Assembly: GCF_900103225.1 (NCBI RefSeq)
Contig: NZ_FNJH01000006.1
Location: 62,001-126,000 of the forward strand
Source: Pseudomonas congelans
GTDB taxonomy: Bacteria > Pseudomonadota > Gammaproteobacteria > Pseudomonadales > Pseudomonadaceae
Direction of reading: 5' to 3'
DNA length: 64,000 nt
Positions within the stretch are counted from its first letter, which is position 1. Every line of letters begins with the position of its first letter. Positions 32,999 through 43,455 of this stretch are shown here, piece by piece. The notes beneath the pieces were generated by a model. The model was not told the origin of the DNA. It saw only the letters and a list, made by a program, of their open reading frames with translations, and did not search any database. The position numbers and the translations under genes are program-made.

Positions 32999-34264
32999 CT
33001 AGCCGTAACGTTTCTTCGCTTCGATGGCCAGGCCGCTGCCGATGCTGCCGAAGATGTTGCCTTCAACGTGGCGCGCCTTGGGCAGCATGTCCGAGACGCT
33101 GTTGCGCAGGGCAGGGATGCCGCTTGAGCCGCCGGTGAAGAACACCGTGCTGACCTGTTCGACACTCACTCCCGCATCGTTCAGCAAATTCGTAACGCTG
33201 TTGCGCACCCGCTCAAGCTGGGCGTCGATGGCTGCTTCGAACATCACCCGGCTCAGATCCACGCTCAGTCCGGCTTCCACTCGATCCATGAGCAGGTGAC
33301 GGCTGTCGGCTTGGGTCAGCTGGATCTTGGTTTCTTCCACTTCCATGGCCAGCCAATGCCCGGCGCGCTGTTCGATCAGCTTGAACAGGCGATCGATGCC
33401 GCCGGTGTCTTCGATGTCGTAGCGCATGCTGCCCAGGGCCAGTTGCGACTTTTGCGAGTACACCGCGTTGATGGTGTGCCAGGTCGCCAGGTTCATGTGG
33501 TGGCTGGTCGGCATGTACGCACCGCTTTTCATGCGGCTGCCATAACCGAACAGCGGCATCACGCCTTGCAGGCTCAACTGCTTGTCGAAGTCGGTCCCGC
33601 CGATGTGTACGCCACCGGTGGCGAGGATGTCCTGCTGGCGATCATCGTGCTGGCGTCGCTCGGGCGACAGGCGCACCAGCGAAAAGTCCGAAGTACCACC
33701 GCCAATGTCGACAATCAGTACCAGTTCCTCGTCCTGAATGGTGGACTCGTAATCGAAGGCCGCAGCGATAGGCTCGAACTGGAACGACACGTCCTTGAAG
33801 CCGATCTTGCGGGCCACCTCAGCCAGCGTGTCTTCGGCTTCCTGATCGGCCTGGGCGTCGTCATCGACAAAATGCACCGGACGGCCCAGGACGACTTGCT
33901 CGAATTCGCGTCCGGCCGTTTGCTCCGCTCGCTTTTTCAGTTCGCCGATAAACAGGGCCAGCAAATCCTTGAACGGCATCGCCGTGCCCAGCACGCTGGT
34001 GTCATGTTTGATCAGCTTTGAGCCCAGCAGGCTCTTGAGCGAGCGCATCAGGCGGCCTTCGTAGCCTTCCAGATACTCGTGAAGCGCCAGGCGGCCATAC
34101 ACCGGGCGGCGTTCTTCCATGTTGAAGAACACCACCGAAGGCAGGGTAATCTTGTCGTCCTCCAGCGCGATCAACGATTCCATGCCGGGTCGTTGCCAGC
34201 CGACAGTGGAGTTGGACGTGCCGAAATCGATACCGCAGGCACGGGCCGGGGATTGGTCATTCAT
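32999..34264 (-). CDS. Hsp70-like chaperone, short YegD type
   Basis: 421-residue actin-fold ATPase related to E. coli YegD. Phosphate loop 1 is IDFGTSNSTVGW, phosphate loop 2 is LIVDIGGGTSDFSL, and the adenosine motif is VFFTGGSSGIPALR. The chain ends right after the nucleotide-binding domain, so there is no DnaK-type substrate-binding domain and no EEVD tail. It is divergent from cbpA, which encodes a J-protein, so co-working is possible. Its stop lies beside a repeat array, and none of the repeat enters the frame. Confidence 0.85.
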   Translation of the reverse strand: MNDQSPARACGIDFGTSNSTVGWQRPGMESLIALEDDKITLPSVVFFNMEERRPVYGRLALHEYLEGYEGRLMRSLKSLLGSKLIKHDTSVLGTAMPFKDLLALFIGELKKRAEQTAGREFEQVVLGRPVHFVDDDAQADQEAEDTLAEVARKIGFKDVSFQFEPIAAAFDYESTIQDEELVLIVDIGGGTSDFSLVRLSPERRQHDDRQQDILATGGVHIGGTDFDKQLSLQGVMPLFGYGSRMKSGAYMPTSHHMNLATWHTINAVYSQKSQLALGSMRYDIEDTGGIDRLFKLIEQRAGHWLAMEVEETKIQLTQADSRHLLMDRVEAGLSVDLSRVMFEAAIDAQLERVRNSVTNLLNDAGVSVEQVSTVFFTGGSSGIPALRNSVSDMLPKARHVEGNIFGSIGSGLAIEAKKRYG

Positions 34265-34591
34265 GTCTTTTACGTTCCAGTCAAAAAACGGCCGCGCAGT
34301 TTATGTCAGCGCGGGCAAATTGCGTAGCGCGACACGTCGCTTATATTTACCTGGCTGTATTTGCGGCCAAGGCTTGAACTGGGGCCCGTTACCCCCAATC
34401 TTGAAGGGATTCTCGGTAGACCCTGTTGTCGGACATTATGTTGTCGAGCTATCGACCCGCCGGCAAAGGCAGCTGGTCTATCTGTATATTTTTCGACGTT
34501 AGGTAATCCAGATGCCTCGTGACAGAGGGAGCTGGGCGCGTGACGCCAGCGTATCTGGCTTTGCCGGATAATTCGGATGGGTGATCGTTAC
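34265..34591. other. Divergent intergenic region, Hsp70-like / cbpA
   Basis: 327 bp. It contains the sigma32-like promoter at 34373-34399 on the plus strand. No matching sigma32 site is visible for the minus-strand Hsp70-like gene, and there is no ORF that I can support. Confidence 0.55.
34373..34399 (+). promoter_or_regulatory. Sigma32-type heat-shock promoter for cbpA
   Basis: CTTGAA (34373-34378) followed after 14 bp by CCCCAAT (34393-34399), against the consensus CTTGAA-N13-15-CCCCAT-T. This predicts a start near 34406 and a leader of about 185 nt before the cbpA ATG. Confidence 0.65.
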
Positions 34592-35536
34592 ATGGATTTC
34601 AAAGACTACTACAAGATACTTGACGTAGAGCCGACTGCGGACGACAAGGCGATCAAGACCGCCTATCGCAAACTCGCGCGCAAGTATCACCCGGACGTCA
34701 GCAAGGAAGCAGGCGCCGAAGACAAGTTCAAGGAAGCGTCCGAAGCGTATGAGGTACTCAGCAGCCCTGAGAAGCGCGCCGAGTATGACGAACTGCGCAA
34801 ATACGGTCGTCAGGGCCGTCCGTTCCAGACCCCGCCGGGCTGGCAAAGCCGTGCAGGCGCCGGAGCGGGCGGGTTCGAGGAAACGGCAGACTTCTCGGAG
34901 TTTTTTAGCTCCATTTTCGGTGGCCGGCCACAGCAGGGCGGGCGTACCCGCAACCCTGGGCGTACCGGGCAGGACGTGGAGATGGAACTGGCGGTGTTCC
35001 TCGAAGAGACCCTCTCGGGGGAATCCAAGCAGGTCAGCTTCAAGGTGCCGCAGCACAGCCCCAACGGGCAGCGCATGAGCGATATCACCAAGACGCTGAA
35101 CGTGAAGATTCCGGCGGGCGTCGTCGATGGCGAGCGCATTCGTCTCAAGGGGCAGGGCGCGCCGGGTGTGGGCGGCGGTGCCAATGGCGATCTGTACCTG
35201 ATCATTCGCCTGGCCCCGCACCCGCTGTTCGAGGTCGAAGGCCATGATCTGGTCATCACCGTTCCACTGGCGCCCTGGGAAGCCGTGCTGGGCACCAAGG
35301 TCGCTGTGCCGACGCTGACCAGCAGGATCAACCTGACCATCCGCCCGGACAGTCAGAACGGGCAGCGTCTGCGGATCAAGGGTAATGGCTTGATGAACAA
35401 GAGTGGCGAACGCGGCGATCTTTACGCGCAGTTGAAAGTCGTCGTGCCCAAGCACACCGACGAGGCTACCCGGGCGCTCTGGCAGAAACTGGCAGACAGT
35501 TCGTCGTTCGACCCTCGCGCGCAATGGAAGGGCTGA
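34592..35536 (+). CDS. cbpA: Curved DNA-binding J-domain protein CbpA
   Basis: 314-residue DnaJ paralogue without the zinc-finger region. The N-terminal J domain (residues 1-70) has the HPD tripeptide at 33-35 in KYHPDVSKE, which triggers Hsp70 ATPase. A Gly/Phe-poor linker follows, then two beta client-binding domains (VKIPAGVVDGERIRLKGQGA, PLAPWEAVLGTKVAVPTL). CbpA also binds curved DNA. The ATG at 34592 matches the family start MDFKDYYKIL. The usual partner cbpM is not found downstream. Confidence 0.92.
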   Translation: MDFKDYYKILDVEPTADDKAIKTAYRKLARKYHPDVSKEAGAEDKFKEASEAYEVLSSPEKRAEYDELRKYGRQGRPFQTPPGWQSRAGAGAGGFEETADFSEFFSSIFGGRPQQGGRTRNPGRTGQDVEMELAVFLEETLSGESKQVSFKVPQHSPNGQRMSDITKTLNVKIPAGVVDGERIRLKGQGAPGVGGGANGDLYLIIRLAPHPLFEVEGHDLVITVPLAPWEAVLGTKVAVPTLTSRINLTIRPDSQNGQRLRIKGNGLMNKSGERGDLYAQLKVVVPKHTDEATRALWQKLADSSSFDPRAQWKG

Positions 35537-35611
35537 GCGGAGCAGTCTTCCGGTCCTGTCTTTTCTGCCTGAGCTGATGCGGCCCCCGCATCAGCAGGCA
35601 GTCAGCCCCGG

Positions 35612-36742
35612 TCAGTTTTTCGGCAGCACCACATTGAAGGTCGTGCCCTCGCCAATGGTCGAGGTCACAGTGATGCTGCCGCCGTGGGCGTTGACTACTT
35701 CCTTGACGATGAACAGGCCAAGACCCAGGCTGGTCGACGTGCCGCGTGTTTCATTGTTTTCCTCGGTGCTGCGTACCAGCGGATCGAAGATCGTCCCGAT
35801 AGCGTCTTCGGCAATCGGTTTGCCTTCATTGTGTACCACCAATATCACGGCTTTCTCGGCACCCGTGACAGTCACCGTTATCTCGTGACTGGCCGCGCCA
35901 TGCTGCAGGGCGTTGCCGATCAGGTTCTGTAACATCTGGCTGATCCGCCCGGCGTCCCAGTGACCCTTTGTGTTGCCTTCTATGTTCAGCACCGGAACAG
36001 AGTCCGGTCGCCCGGCGCAGGCCTCCTCGATGGCCTCGCGGCAGGCGCTGGCCAGGTCCATGTATTTGCGCTCCACCGGCAGCCCGGCGCCCAGCCGACT
36101 GCGCACGAACTCCAGCAGATCGCTGACCATCGAGCCCATATGACGGGTGCTGGTCTGGATACGTGAAACATAGGACTGGGTCTTTTCGTCCAGCGGTATT
36201 TTGCGTGACAGCAACTCGGTGGACATGCTGACGGCCTGCAGCGGCGCGCGCAGGTCGTGACCGAGAATGGCGAGAAAGATATCCCGTGAGCGGCCAACCC
36301 GCTCCGCATAGGCAGCGGTGGACTCGGCAAGCGCCTCGTCGATGGCTTCGTTGAAGCGAATCACGTCCTGAAAATCGGCCAGTTGCGGCGCCGCCAGGCT
36401 TTCTACCCAGAGGCGGATGACGCTGGCGCGCAGATGGCGAAACTCGGACGTCATCTGCACCAGATCAAAGCCGACCTCATGGCGCAACTCGCCGTGGCTG
36501 CTGGCTGCTTCGTCCAGGCTTGGCGTCTTGTTCAGCTCCTCGCCCCTGGCCTTGGCAATCTCCTCGCTTTTGCTCTGCGCGGTCTTCATGTCCCGTGCAG
36601 CGGCGAGCAAGATCGACTTGGCATGATCCCGCAACTCGGCCTTGGTCATCGTTTCTGCCGCAGGTTTCAGGGTTCTGGCGAACTCTTCCCATTCATCGAC
36701 AATGCGATCCACATGAATAACGATGAATTCGGAAAGGCGCAT
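35612..36742 (-). CDS. Sensor histidine kinase with RsbRD-type N-terminal domain
   Basis: 376-residue soluble kinase. The first 140 residues are helical and resemble the RsbRD N-terminal sensor domain (IDEWEEFARTL-like start, GELRHEVGFDLVQMTSEFRH). The HisKA box is LAILGHDLRAPLQA, with His162. The ATPase domain shows the N-box NLIGNALQHGA, the G1 box near VVHNEGKPIA and the G2 box LGLGLFIVKEVV. There is no membrane helix, so it senses an internal signal. No response regulator is adjacent, so the partner is unknown. Confidence 0.86.
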   Translation of the reverse strand: MRLSEFIVIHVDRIVDEWEEFARTLKPAAETMTKAELRDHAKSILLAAARDMKTAQSKSEEIAKARGEELNKTPSLDEAASSHGELRHEVGFDLVQMTSEFRHLRASVIRLWVESLAAPQLADFQDVIRFNEAIDEALAESTAAYAERVGRSRDIFLAILGHDLRAPLQAVSMSTELLSRKIPLDEKTQSYVSRIQTSTRHMGSMVSDLLEFVRSRLGAGLPVERKYMDLASACREAIEEACAGRPDSVPVLNIEGNTKGHWDAGRISQMLQNLIGNALQHGAASHEITVTVTGAEKAVILVVHNEGKPIAEDAIGTIFDPLVRSTEENNETRGTSTSLGLGLFIVKEVVNAHGGSITVTSTIGEGTTFNVVLPKN

Positions 36743-37152
36743 GGCCGGTTACCTTTGGAGGAGCGTGACGAAAGAATGGGCGCATATTACCTCCTTTGCA
36801 TGACGCGACAAACAGGGCGTTTACTGTCATGTTTGTCATTAGACGCCGTTTTTTGGGGGGCTGTGCTCGATTGGCGATCAATTGAATGGGAGTCCTGAAC
36901 ACCAGTGTCATGACCGTGACCGAGTCAGCCGTCCCGAAAGAGGTGCTGGAGGCCGGCCACCACAGGCTTGTGGTGGTGGAGTTCTAGACTGAAGGAAAGG
37001 TTGATAAGCAAGGAGAGGAAATGCCAGCGCCAGAATGGATACGATTTTCGAGGGGCTGGAAACGGACTACGCCTGCTCCAGGCCGGGCTATCGACAATCT
37101 CGCGGCTGAAACACTCAAGGGCCTTCGCAAACCGAAAGCCCTTTGTGTGGTT
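36743..37152. other. Intergenic region between histidine kinase and ureC
   Basis: 410 bp. It holds a hairpin CCACCACA (36957-36964) / TGTGGTGG (36969-36976) and the ureC terminator at 37117-37144. A 33-codon frame from 36886 ends at 36987 but has no ribosome site. I see no other supported feature. Confidence 0.45.
37117..37144 (-). terminator. Probable terminator after ureC
   Basis: AAGGGC (37117-37122) and GCCCTT (37138-37143) with TTCG / CGAA continuing inward after one mismatch, and a 5-nt CAAAC loop. It is 9 bp beyond the ureC stop on the minus strand, with no long T-run. Confidence 0.55.
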
Positions 37153-38853
<1,701 letters not shown>

Positions 38854-39018
38854 CTCTCGTACCTCGGATTCAGAGCGGCAAGCTGCAGGCCGCAAACTGT
38901 AAGTTTTTCAAAGCGACCAGAGGCGAGCTGCAAGTCGTTAGTCGTCAAAGCTTTTGATCCTCGTGCAGGGTGCCCATCGTAGTCCGAACGCCCTGTTTCT
39001 GGAGGCTGTACCGGCCTC

Positions 39019-39043
39019 TTCGCGAGCAAGCTCGCTCCTACGG
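39019..39043. repeat. Degenerate REP element in the ureB-ureC gap
   Basis: CTTCGCGAGCAAGCTCGCTC (39018-39037) followed by CTACGG: a diverged version of the REP core, inside the urease operon. A relic of the 130-bp unit's right end (GAGCGTAGGAACGAT) follows near 39091-39105. Confidence 0.7.
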
Positions 39044-39117
39044 CCTCTGGCCAGAATCAAAAGCAGACGCGTGTATAACTCTGAGCGCGGAGCGTAGGAA
39101 CGATCTTCAAAAAGCCT

Positions 39118-39426
39118 TCAATCCAGATCGCCCATTACCCGACCGGCAAACCCGTAAACCTTGCGCAAGCCGGCCAGGTCCACCAGCTCGACTTCGCGGG
39201 ACTGGCCCGGTTCGAAGCGCACGGCGGTGCCGGCCGGAATGTTCAGGCGCATGCCCCGGCTGGCAGCTCGGTCGAAGGTCAGCGCGTCGTTGGTTTCGAA
39301 AAAGTGGAAATGCGAACCCACCTGAATCGGCCGGTCGCCGCTGTTGGCGACGGTCAGGCTGAGGGTGCGGCGTCCGGCGTTGAGTTCGATGTCGCCGGGC
39401 TGGATCTGGTATTGACCAGGGATCAT
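39118..39426 (-). CDS. ureB: Urease beta subunit
   Basis: 102-residue subunit of the urease trimer. MIPGQYQIQPGDIELNAGR is the standard start. VANSGDRPIQVGSHFHFFET is the family signature, then the ASRGMRLNIPAGTAVRFEPG loop, ending AGRVMGDLD. The ATG at 39424-39426 overlaps the stop of the preceding acetyltransferase gene by 4 bp (ATGA), which couples translation. Confidence 0.95.
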   Translation of the reverse strand: MIPGQYQIQPGDIELNAGRRTLSLTVANSGDRPIQVGSHFHFFETNDALTFDRAASRGMRLNIPAGTAVRFEPGQSREVELVDLAGLRKVYGFAGRVMGDLD

Positions 39427-39956
39427 GTCGGTTGCCCCAAGGTTTTGAAATAAATGGCGGTCGGCCGATAGCGACCGTCCGGTGTGGCGCAATAATCCGG
39501 CAGCTCACCGACACGGTGGTAGGCCAGCGCGCTGTAGAAGGCTTCAGCCGTCGAACCTGCTTCGGTGTCCAGATGCAGCAGCCCACGCTTGAGTTTCACG
39601 GCCGCCAGCTCCACGGCCTCCATCAATTGCCTGCCCAGGCCACGCCCGCGAGCCGCAGGCAGCACCATCAGTTTCTGCACTTCGGCGCGGTTCAGGCCAT
39701 TGGGCTTCTGGCACAGCGACAGTTGCGCACTGGCCAGGACGTTCTCGTTCTCGACCACCACCCACAGCAGCAGAGTGCCAGCGGCGACGTCGACTCTGAG
39801 CCCGTCGCACCAGCCGTAGGCCTGCGCCATGTCGAGGTCGGCCATGAAACCGACCGACGCGCCATCATGAACCGTATCGAACAGCAGTTGCGCCAGACCC
39901 TGGCGGTAGTGTGCGAAGCTTTCGGCGGTGACGCGACGCAGCTGTGCTGGGTTCAT
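39423..39956 (-). CDS. GNAT N-acetyltransferase inside the urease operon
   Basis: 177 residues with the GNAT acetyl-CoA loop VLPAARGRGLGRQLMEAVE and the following helix, then DTEAGSTAEAFYSALAYHRV typical of the family C-terminus. The ATG at 39954-39956 gives MNPAQLRRVTAES; the frame upstream is not conserved-looking. It overlaps ureB by 4 bp, so it is co-translated. The substrate is unknown; no urease role is known for this protein. Confidence 0.83.
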   Translation of the reverse strand: MNPAQLRRVTAESFAHYRQGLAQLLFDTVHDGASVGFMADLDMAQAYGWCDGLRVDVAAGTLLLWVVVENENVLASAQLSLCQKPNGLNRAEVQKLMVLPAARGRGLGRQLMEAVELAAVKLKRGLLHLDTEAGSTAEAFYSALAYHRVGELPDYCATPDGRYRPTAIYFKTLGQPT

Positions 39957-39966
39957 GGCGTGCTCT

Positions 39967-40509
39967 CTAAAGGGCGGAGGGGGTTTGCGAAGCCGGTGGC
40001 TGAGCACCGGGCGACAGGTCGAGCTGCATGAACGTCAGGTCCAGCCAGCGGCCGAACTTGGTGCCGACCTGCGGCATTTGCCCGGTGGTCTTGAAACCCA
40101 GGCGGTCATGCAGGGCGATGGAGGCAGCGTTACCGCTTTCGATGGCCGCGACCATCATGTGCTTTTCACAGTCGCGGGCGCGCTCGATCAAGGCGGCCAT
40201 CAGGCGCGGGCCCAGGCGTTTGCCGCGCTGGTCGGCGCGCACGTAGACCGAATGCTCGACCGTATGGCGAAAGCCTTCGAACGGCCGCCAGTCGCCAAAC
40301 GACGAATAGCCGAGCACTTCGCCTGCGCTGTCGACCGCGACCAGAATCGGATAACCCTGACTCTGGCGAGCTGCGTACCAGGCCTGGCGGTTGGCCAGAT
40401 CAACCGGCTGCTCGTTCCAGATAGCCGTGGTGTTCAGCACTGCATCGTTGTAGATGTCCAGAATGCCCGGCAGGTCGTCCGGCCCGGCATCGCGAATCAC
40501 GTCCTGCAT
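39967..40509 (-). CDS. pat: Phosphinothricin / methionine-sulfoximine acetyltransferase family
   Basis: 180-residue GNAT enzyme of the PAT/MddA type, which in P. aeruginosa N-acetylates methionine sulfoximine and related glutamine synthetase inhibitors. Signature stretches: IRDAGPDDLPGILDIYNDAV, TAIWNEQPVDLANRQAWYAA, SVYVRADQRGKRLGPRLMAA (acetyl-CoA loop) and NAASIALHDRLGFKTTGQMP. Start ATG at 40507-40509, with GGAG nearby. It sits between ureA and the second acetyltransferase gene, within the ureA-ureB interval, as its homologue does in P. aeruginosa. Confidence 0.87.
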   Translation of the reverse strand: MQDVIRDAGPDDLPGILDIYNDAVLNTTAIWNEQPVDLANRQAWYAARQSQGYPILVAVDSAGEVLGYSSFGDWRPFEGFRHTVEHSVYVRADQRGKRLGPRLMAALIERARDCEKHMMVAAIESGNAASIALHDRLGFKTTGQMPQVGTKFGRWLDLTFMQLDLSPGAQPPASQTPSAL

Positions 40510-40519
40510 GATCACTCCT

Positions 40520-40822
40520 TCAGGCAATCGGCTGATGCACGGTGACGAGTTTGGTGCCGTCCGGAAAGGTCGCTTCCACCTGGATCTCCGGGATCATTTC
40601 CGCGATGCCTTCCATGACCTGATCGCGGCTCAGCAGGGTCGTGCCGTAGTGCATGAGCTCGGCGACGGTCTGTCCGTCACGCGCACCTTCGAGCAGCGCC
40701 GCAGAGATGTAGGCCATGGCTTCCGGGTAATTGAGCTTCACGCCGCGCGCCAGACGCCGTTCGGCGACCAGTCCGGCGGTGAAGATCAGCAGCTTGTCTT
40801 TTTCGCGTGGTGTCAGGTCCAT
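40520..40822 (-). CDS. ureA: Urease gamma subunit
   Basis: 100-residue small subunit of urease. [40 protein letters not shown] and [20 protein letters not shown] are diagnostic. Its length is exactly that of the family. It is 79 bp downstream of ureD and 10 bp before the pat gene. Confidence 0.96.
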
Positions 40823-40901
40823 GTGGCTTCCGTTTGTTCAGGTAGATGTCTTTCCCGCGCTTGAGCCGGGAATGCCGCCGCGCATGTCGTGCGTCCAGCC
40901 A

Positions 40902-41747
40902 TCATGTATTCCAGATCCTCGGCGTGACGGCTTCCTTGCCCAGCAATACCGGGCGCAGTCGTTGCCACAGCGCGATCAGCCAGGCCCGGGCGTGCAACGC
41001 TTCGTCTGCCAGACAGCGAGCGACCAGCAGACCGGGCAATTGAGTCAGGTCGCCACGTACCGGGTTGGGCATCGACAGCGAACGGCAGGCCTCGAGTAGC
41101 TCGCTGCCTACATCGCCGGTCATCAGCAGGGTGGCGAACACTGTTCTCCCGTCCAAGCCAATGGGCGAGTCGAGCAGCCCGTCGCCACCGATAATGCGTT
41201 GTCGCTCATGCCAGAGCAATGTGCCGTCGCGACGGATATCCAGATGCGATTGAAAATGCCCGTGCTCGAACCGCTCGCCACTGGCCGGGCGGCCCAGCGC
41301 CACTACGTCCCAGTAGCACAGCTTCGCATCACCATGCAGCTCTATGCGCGTGCTCAGTTCTGCCTGGGCATTGCTGAAGACGATGGTTTCCTGCGGCAGC
41401 CATTCCAGTGTCGCACCGGGCTGGACGTGCAGTTCCAGTTGCTGAAAGGCCGGGCTGGCGGCGCGATACCATTTGGCCGCGCCGGGGCTGGTCAACTGTG
41501 CCCAGGCATTGGCTCCGACGGTGGCCGAGATATCCAGCCGGTCACCCCCGGCGATGCCGCCCGGTGGATGAACGATGATGTGCTGGCACACCTCCGGGCC
41601 TTCGGCGTACAGATGCTTTTGCACCCGCAGCGGTCCTTTGTGGCGCCGCAGTGTCGGGCGTGTGCTGTCATCGAAACGGCCGTAACCCAATTCCAGCTCG
41701 GCGTGCCAGCTGGGGGTGAAGAGGGCGGTGTTGGCAGGCAGGTTCAT
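40902..41747 (-). CDS. ureD: Urease accessory protein UreD
   Basis: 281-residue scaffold of the UreDFG nickel insertion complex. Family landmarks: LRVQKHLYAEGPEVCQHIIV-HPPGGIAGGDRL, TSPGAAKWYRA, LEWLPQETIVFSNAQAEL, and the C-terminal LPGLLVARCLADEALHARAW. It precedes ureA and follows urtE by 48 bp on the same strand. Confidence 0.93.
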   Translation of the reverse strand: MNLPANTALFTPSWHAELELGYGRFDDSTRPTLRRHKGPLRVQKHLYAEGPEVCQHIIVHPPGGIAGGDRLDISATVGANAWAQLTSPGAAKWYRAASPAFQQLELHVQPGATLEWLPQETIVFSNAQAELSTRIELHGDAKLCYWDVVALGRPASGERFEHGHFQSHLDIRRDGTLLWHERQRIIGGDGLLDSPIGLDGRTVFATLLMTGDVGSELLEACRSLSMPNPVRGDLTQLPGLLVARCLADEALHARAWLIALWQRLRPVLLGKEAVTPRIWNT

Positions 41748-41795
41748 GATGTCTTCATTGGCTTGTCGAGTGCTGCACGATAACGGATTGACGCA

Positions 41796-42494
41796 TCAAA
41801 TGGTCACCAGACCTCGAACGCCGTCGCTCTCCATGTTCTCGCCACGGCCCTGCTGGACGATCTCGCCTCGCGACATCACCAGGTACTGGTCGGCCAGTTC
41901 CGCGGCAAAGTCGTAGAACTGTTCGACCAGCAGAATCGCCATGTCGCCCCGCTCGGCGAGCTTTTTGATGACTGCGCCGATTTCCTTGATCACCGAGGGC
42001 TGAATACCTTCGGTGGGCTCGTCGAGAATCAGCAGGCGTGGACGGCTTGCCAGTGCCCGGCCTATGGCCAGTTGTTGCTGCTGACCACCGGACAGATCGC
42101 CGCCGCGACGGTGCTTCATTTGCAGTAGCACCGGGAACAACTCGTAGATGAAGGCCGGCACTTCCTTGGCCTCGGAGCCCGGAAAGCGGGACAGGCCCAT
42201 GAGCAGATTTTCCTCGACCGTCAGCCGGCCGAATATTTCCCGACCCTGCGGCACGTAAGCAATCCCGGCATGTACCCGCTGATGCGTCTTTAACTGGGTG
42301 ATGGTCTTGCCCTCCCACTGCACCGAACCTTCCTTCGATGGCAGCAGGCCCATCAGCACGCGCAAGAGCGTGGTCTTGCCCACGCCGTTGCGGCCCAGCA
42401 GGCAGGTGACTTCACCGACCTTCACATCAAACGACAGACCGCGAAGAATGTGGCTGCCACCGTAATACTGATGAAGCTTTTCGACCTGGAGCAT
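41796..42494 (-). CDS. urtE: Urea ABC transporter ATPase UrtE
   Basis: 232-residue ATPase of the branched-chain-amino-acid-like urea importer (LivF type). Walker A is LGRNGVGKTTLL, the signature is LSGGQQQQLAIGRAL, and Walker B is LLILDEPTEGIQ. LHQYYGGSHILRG is the urea-type start. It is the last of five urt genes. Confidence 0.92.
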   Translation of the reverse strand: MLQVEKLHQYYGGSHILRGLSFDVKVGEVTCLLGRNGVGKTTLLRVLMGLLPSKEGSVQWEGKTITQLKTHQRVHAGIAYVPQGREIFGRLTVEENLLMGLSRFPGSEAKEVPAFIYELFPVLLQMKHRRGGDLSGGQQQQLAIGRALASRPRLLILDEPTEGIQPSVIKEIGAVIKKLAERGDMAILLVEQFYDFAAELADQYLVMSRGEIVQQGRGENMESDGVRGLVTI

Positions 42495-42594
42495 GGTTGC
42501 TGTTCTCGTCTGTTGCAGCGTAACCGCAGTGTTGCGAAGCGGGCGTCTGGACCGGCGTTCCCGCGCAGCGCGCCGGAACGATCAGTTCGTCACG

Positions 42595-43455
42595 TCAGCG
42601 GCCCAAATACACTTCGATCACGCGTTCGTCGGCCTGTACATCGTTCAGCGAGCCTTCTGCCAGCACGCTGCCCTGGTGCAGCACGGTGACATGGTCGGCA
42701 ATCGAGCCGACAAACCCCATGTCGTGCTCAACCACCATCAGCGAATGCTTGCCGGCCAGGCCCTTGAACAGCTCGGCGGTGAATTCGGTTTCGGCATCGG
42801 TCATGCCCGCCACGGGCTCGTCGAGCAGCAGTAATTGCGGGTCCTGAACCAGCAGCATGCCGATCTCCAGAAACTGCTTCTGGCCGTGGGACAACAAGCC
42901 CGCAGGGCGGTGCATCGAGCTGGTCAGGCGGATCGTTTCCAGCACCTCACTGATCCGGTCCTGTTGTTCGCCGCTCAACCGCGCGCGCAAACTGGCCCAC
43001 ACCGATTTGTCGGTCTTCTGTGCCAGCTCAAGGTTTTCGAACACACTCAAGGCCTCGAACACCGTGGGCTTCTGGAACTTGCGGCCGATGCCGGCCTGGG
43101 CGATCTGCACTTCGGTCATCTTCGTCAGGTCCAGCGTTTCACCGAACCAGGCCTTGCCGTGGCTGGGCCGGGTCTTGCCAGTGATGACGTCCATCAGCGT
43201 GGTCTTGCCCGCGCCGTTGGGGCCGATGATGCAGCGCAGTTCGCCTACGCCGATGTACAGATTCAGATCGTTCAGGGCCTTGAAGCCGTCGAAGCTGACG
43301 CTGATGTCTTCCAGCGTCAGGATCGTGCCGTGGCGAGTATTGAGGCCTTTGCCAGCGCTTTTGCCGAATCCCACTGCGTCGCGGCTGGTGCCCGCGTCGG
43401 AGTTCGGGGCCAGAATCGGCTCAAGCATGAAAGACGGGGTCGGAGTGGTTTTCAT
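42595..43455 (-). CDS. urtD: Urea ABC transporter ATPase UrtD
   Basis: 286-residue LivG-type ATPase. It has a 50-residue N-terminal extension before ILTLEDISVSFDGFKAL, then Walker A GPNGAGKTTLM, a signature-like LLSHGQKQFLEIGML, and LLLLDEPVAGMTDAE. The ATG at 43453-43455, with AAGGAG upstream, overlaps the urtC stop by 4 bp. The leftward frame beyond it is urtC read out of phase. Confidence 0.92.
   Translation of the reverse strand: MKTTPTPSFMLEPILAPNSDAGTSRDAVGFGKSAGKGLNTRHGTILTLEDISVSFDGFKALNDLNLYIGVGELRCIIGPNGAGKTTLMDVITGKTRPSHGKAWFGETLDLTKMTEVQIAQAGIGRKFQKPTVFEALSVFENLELAQKTDKSVWASLRARLSGEQQDRISEVLETIRLTSSMHRPAGLLSHGQKQFLEIGMLLVQDPQLLLLDEPVAGMTDAETEFTAELFKGLAGKHSLMVVEHDMGFVGSIADHVTVLHQGSVLAEGSLNDVQADERVIEVYLGR

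Noticed and set aside
36886..36987. 33-codon frame ending in VVVEF before ureC
   Set aside because: No ribosome site and no conserved domain; resemblance to a thioredoxin strand is too short to use.
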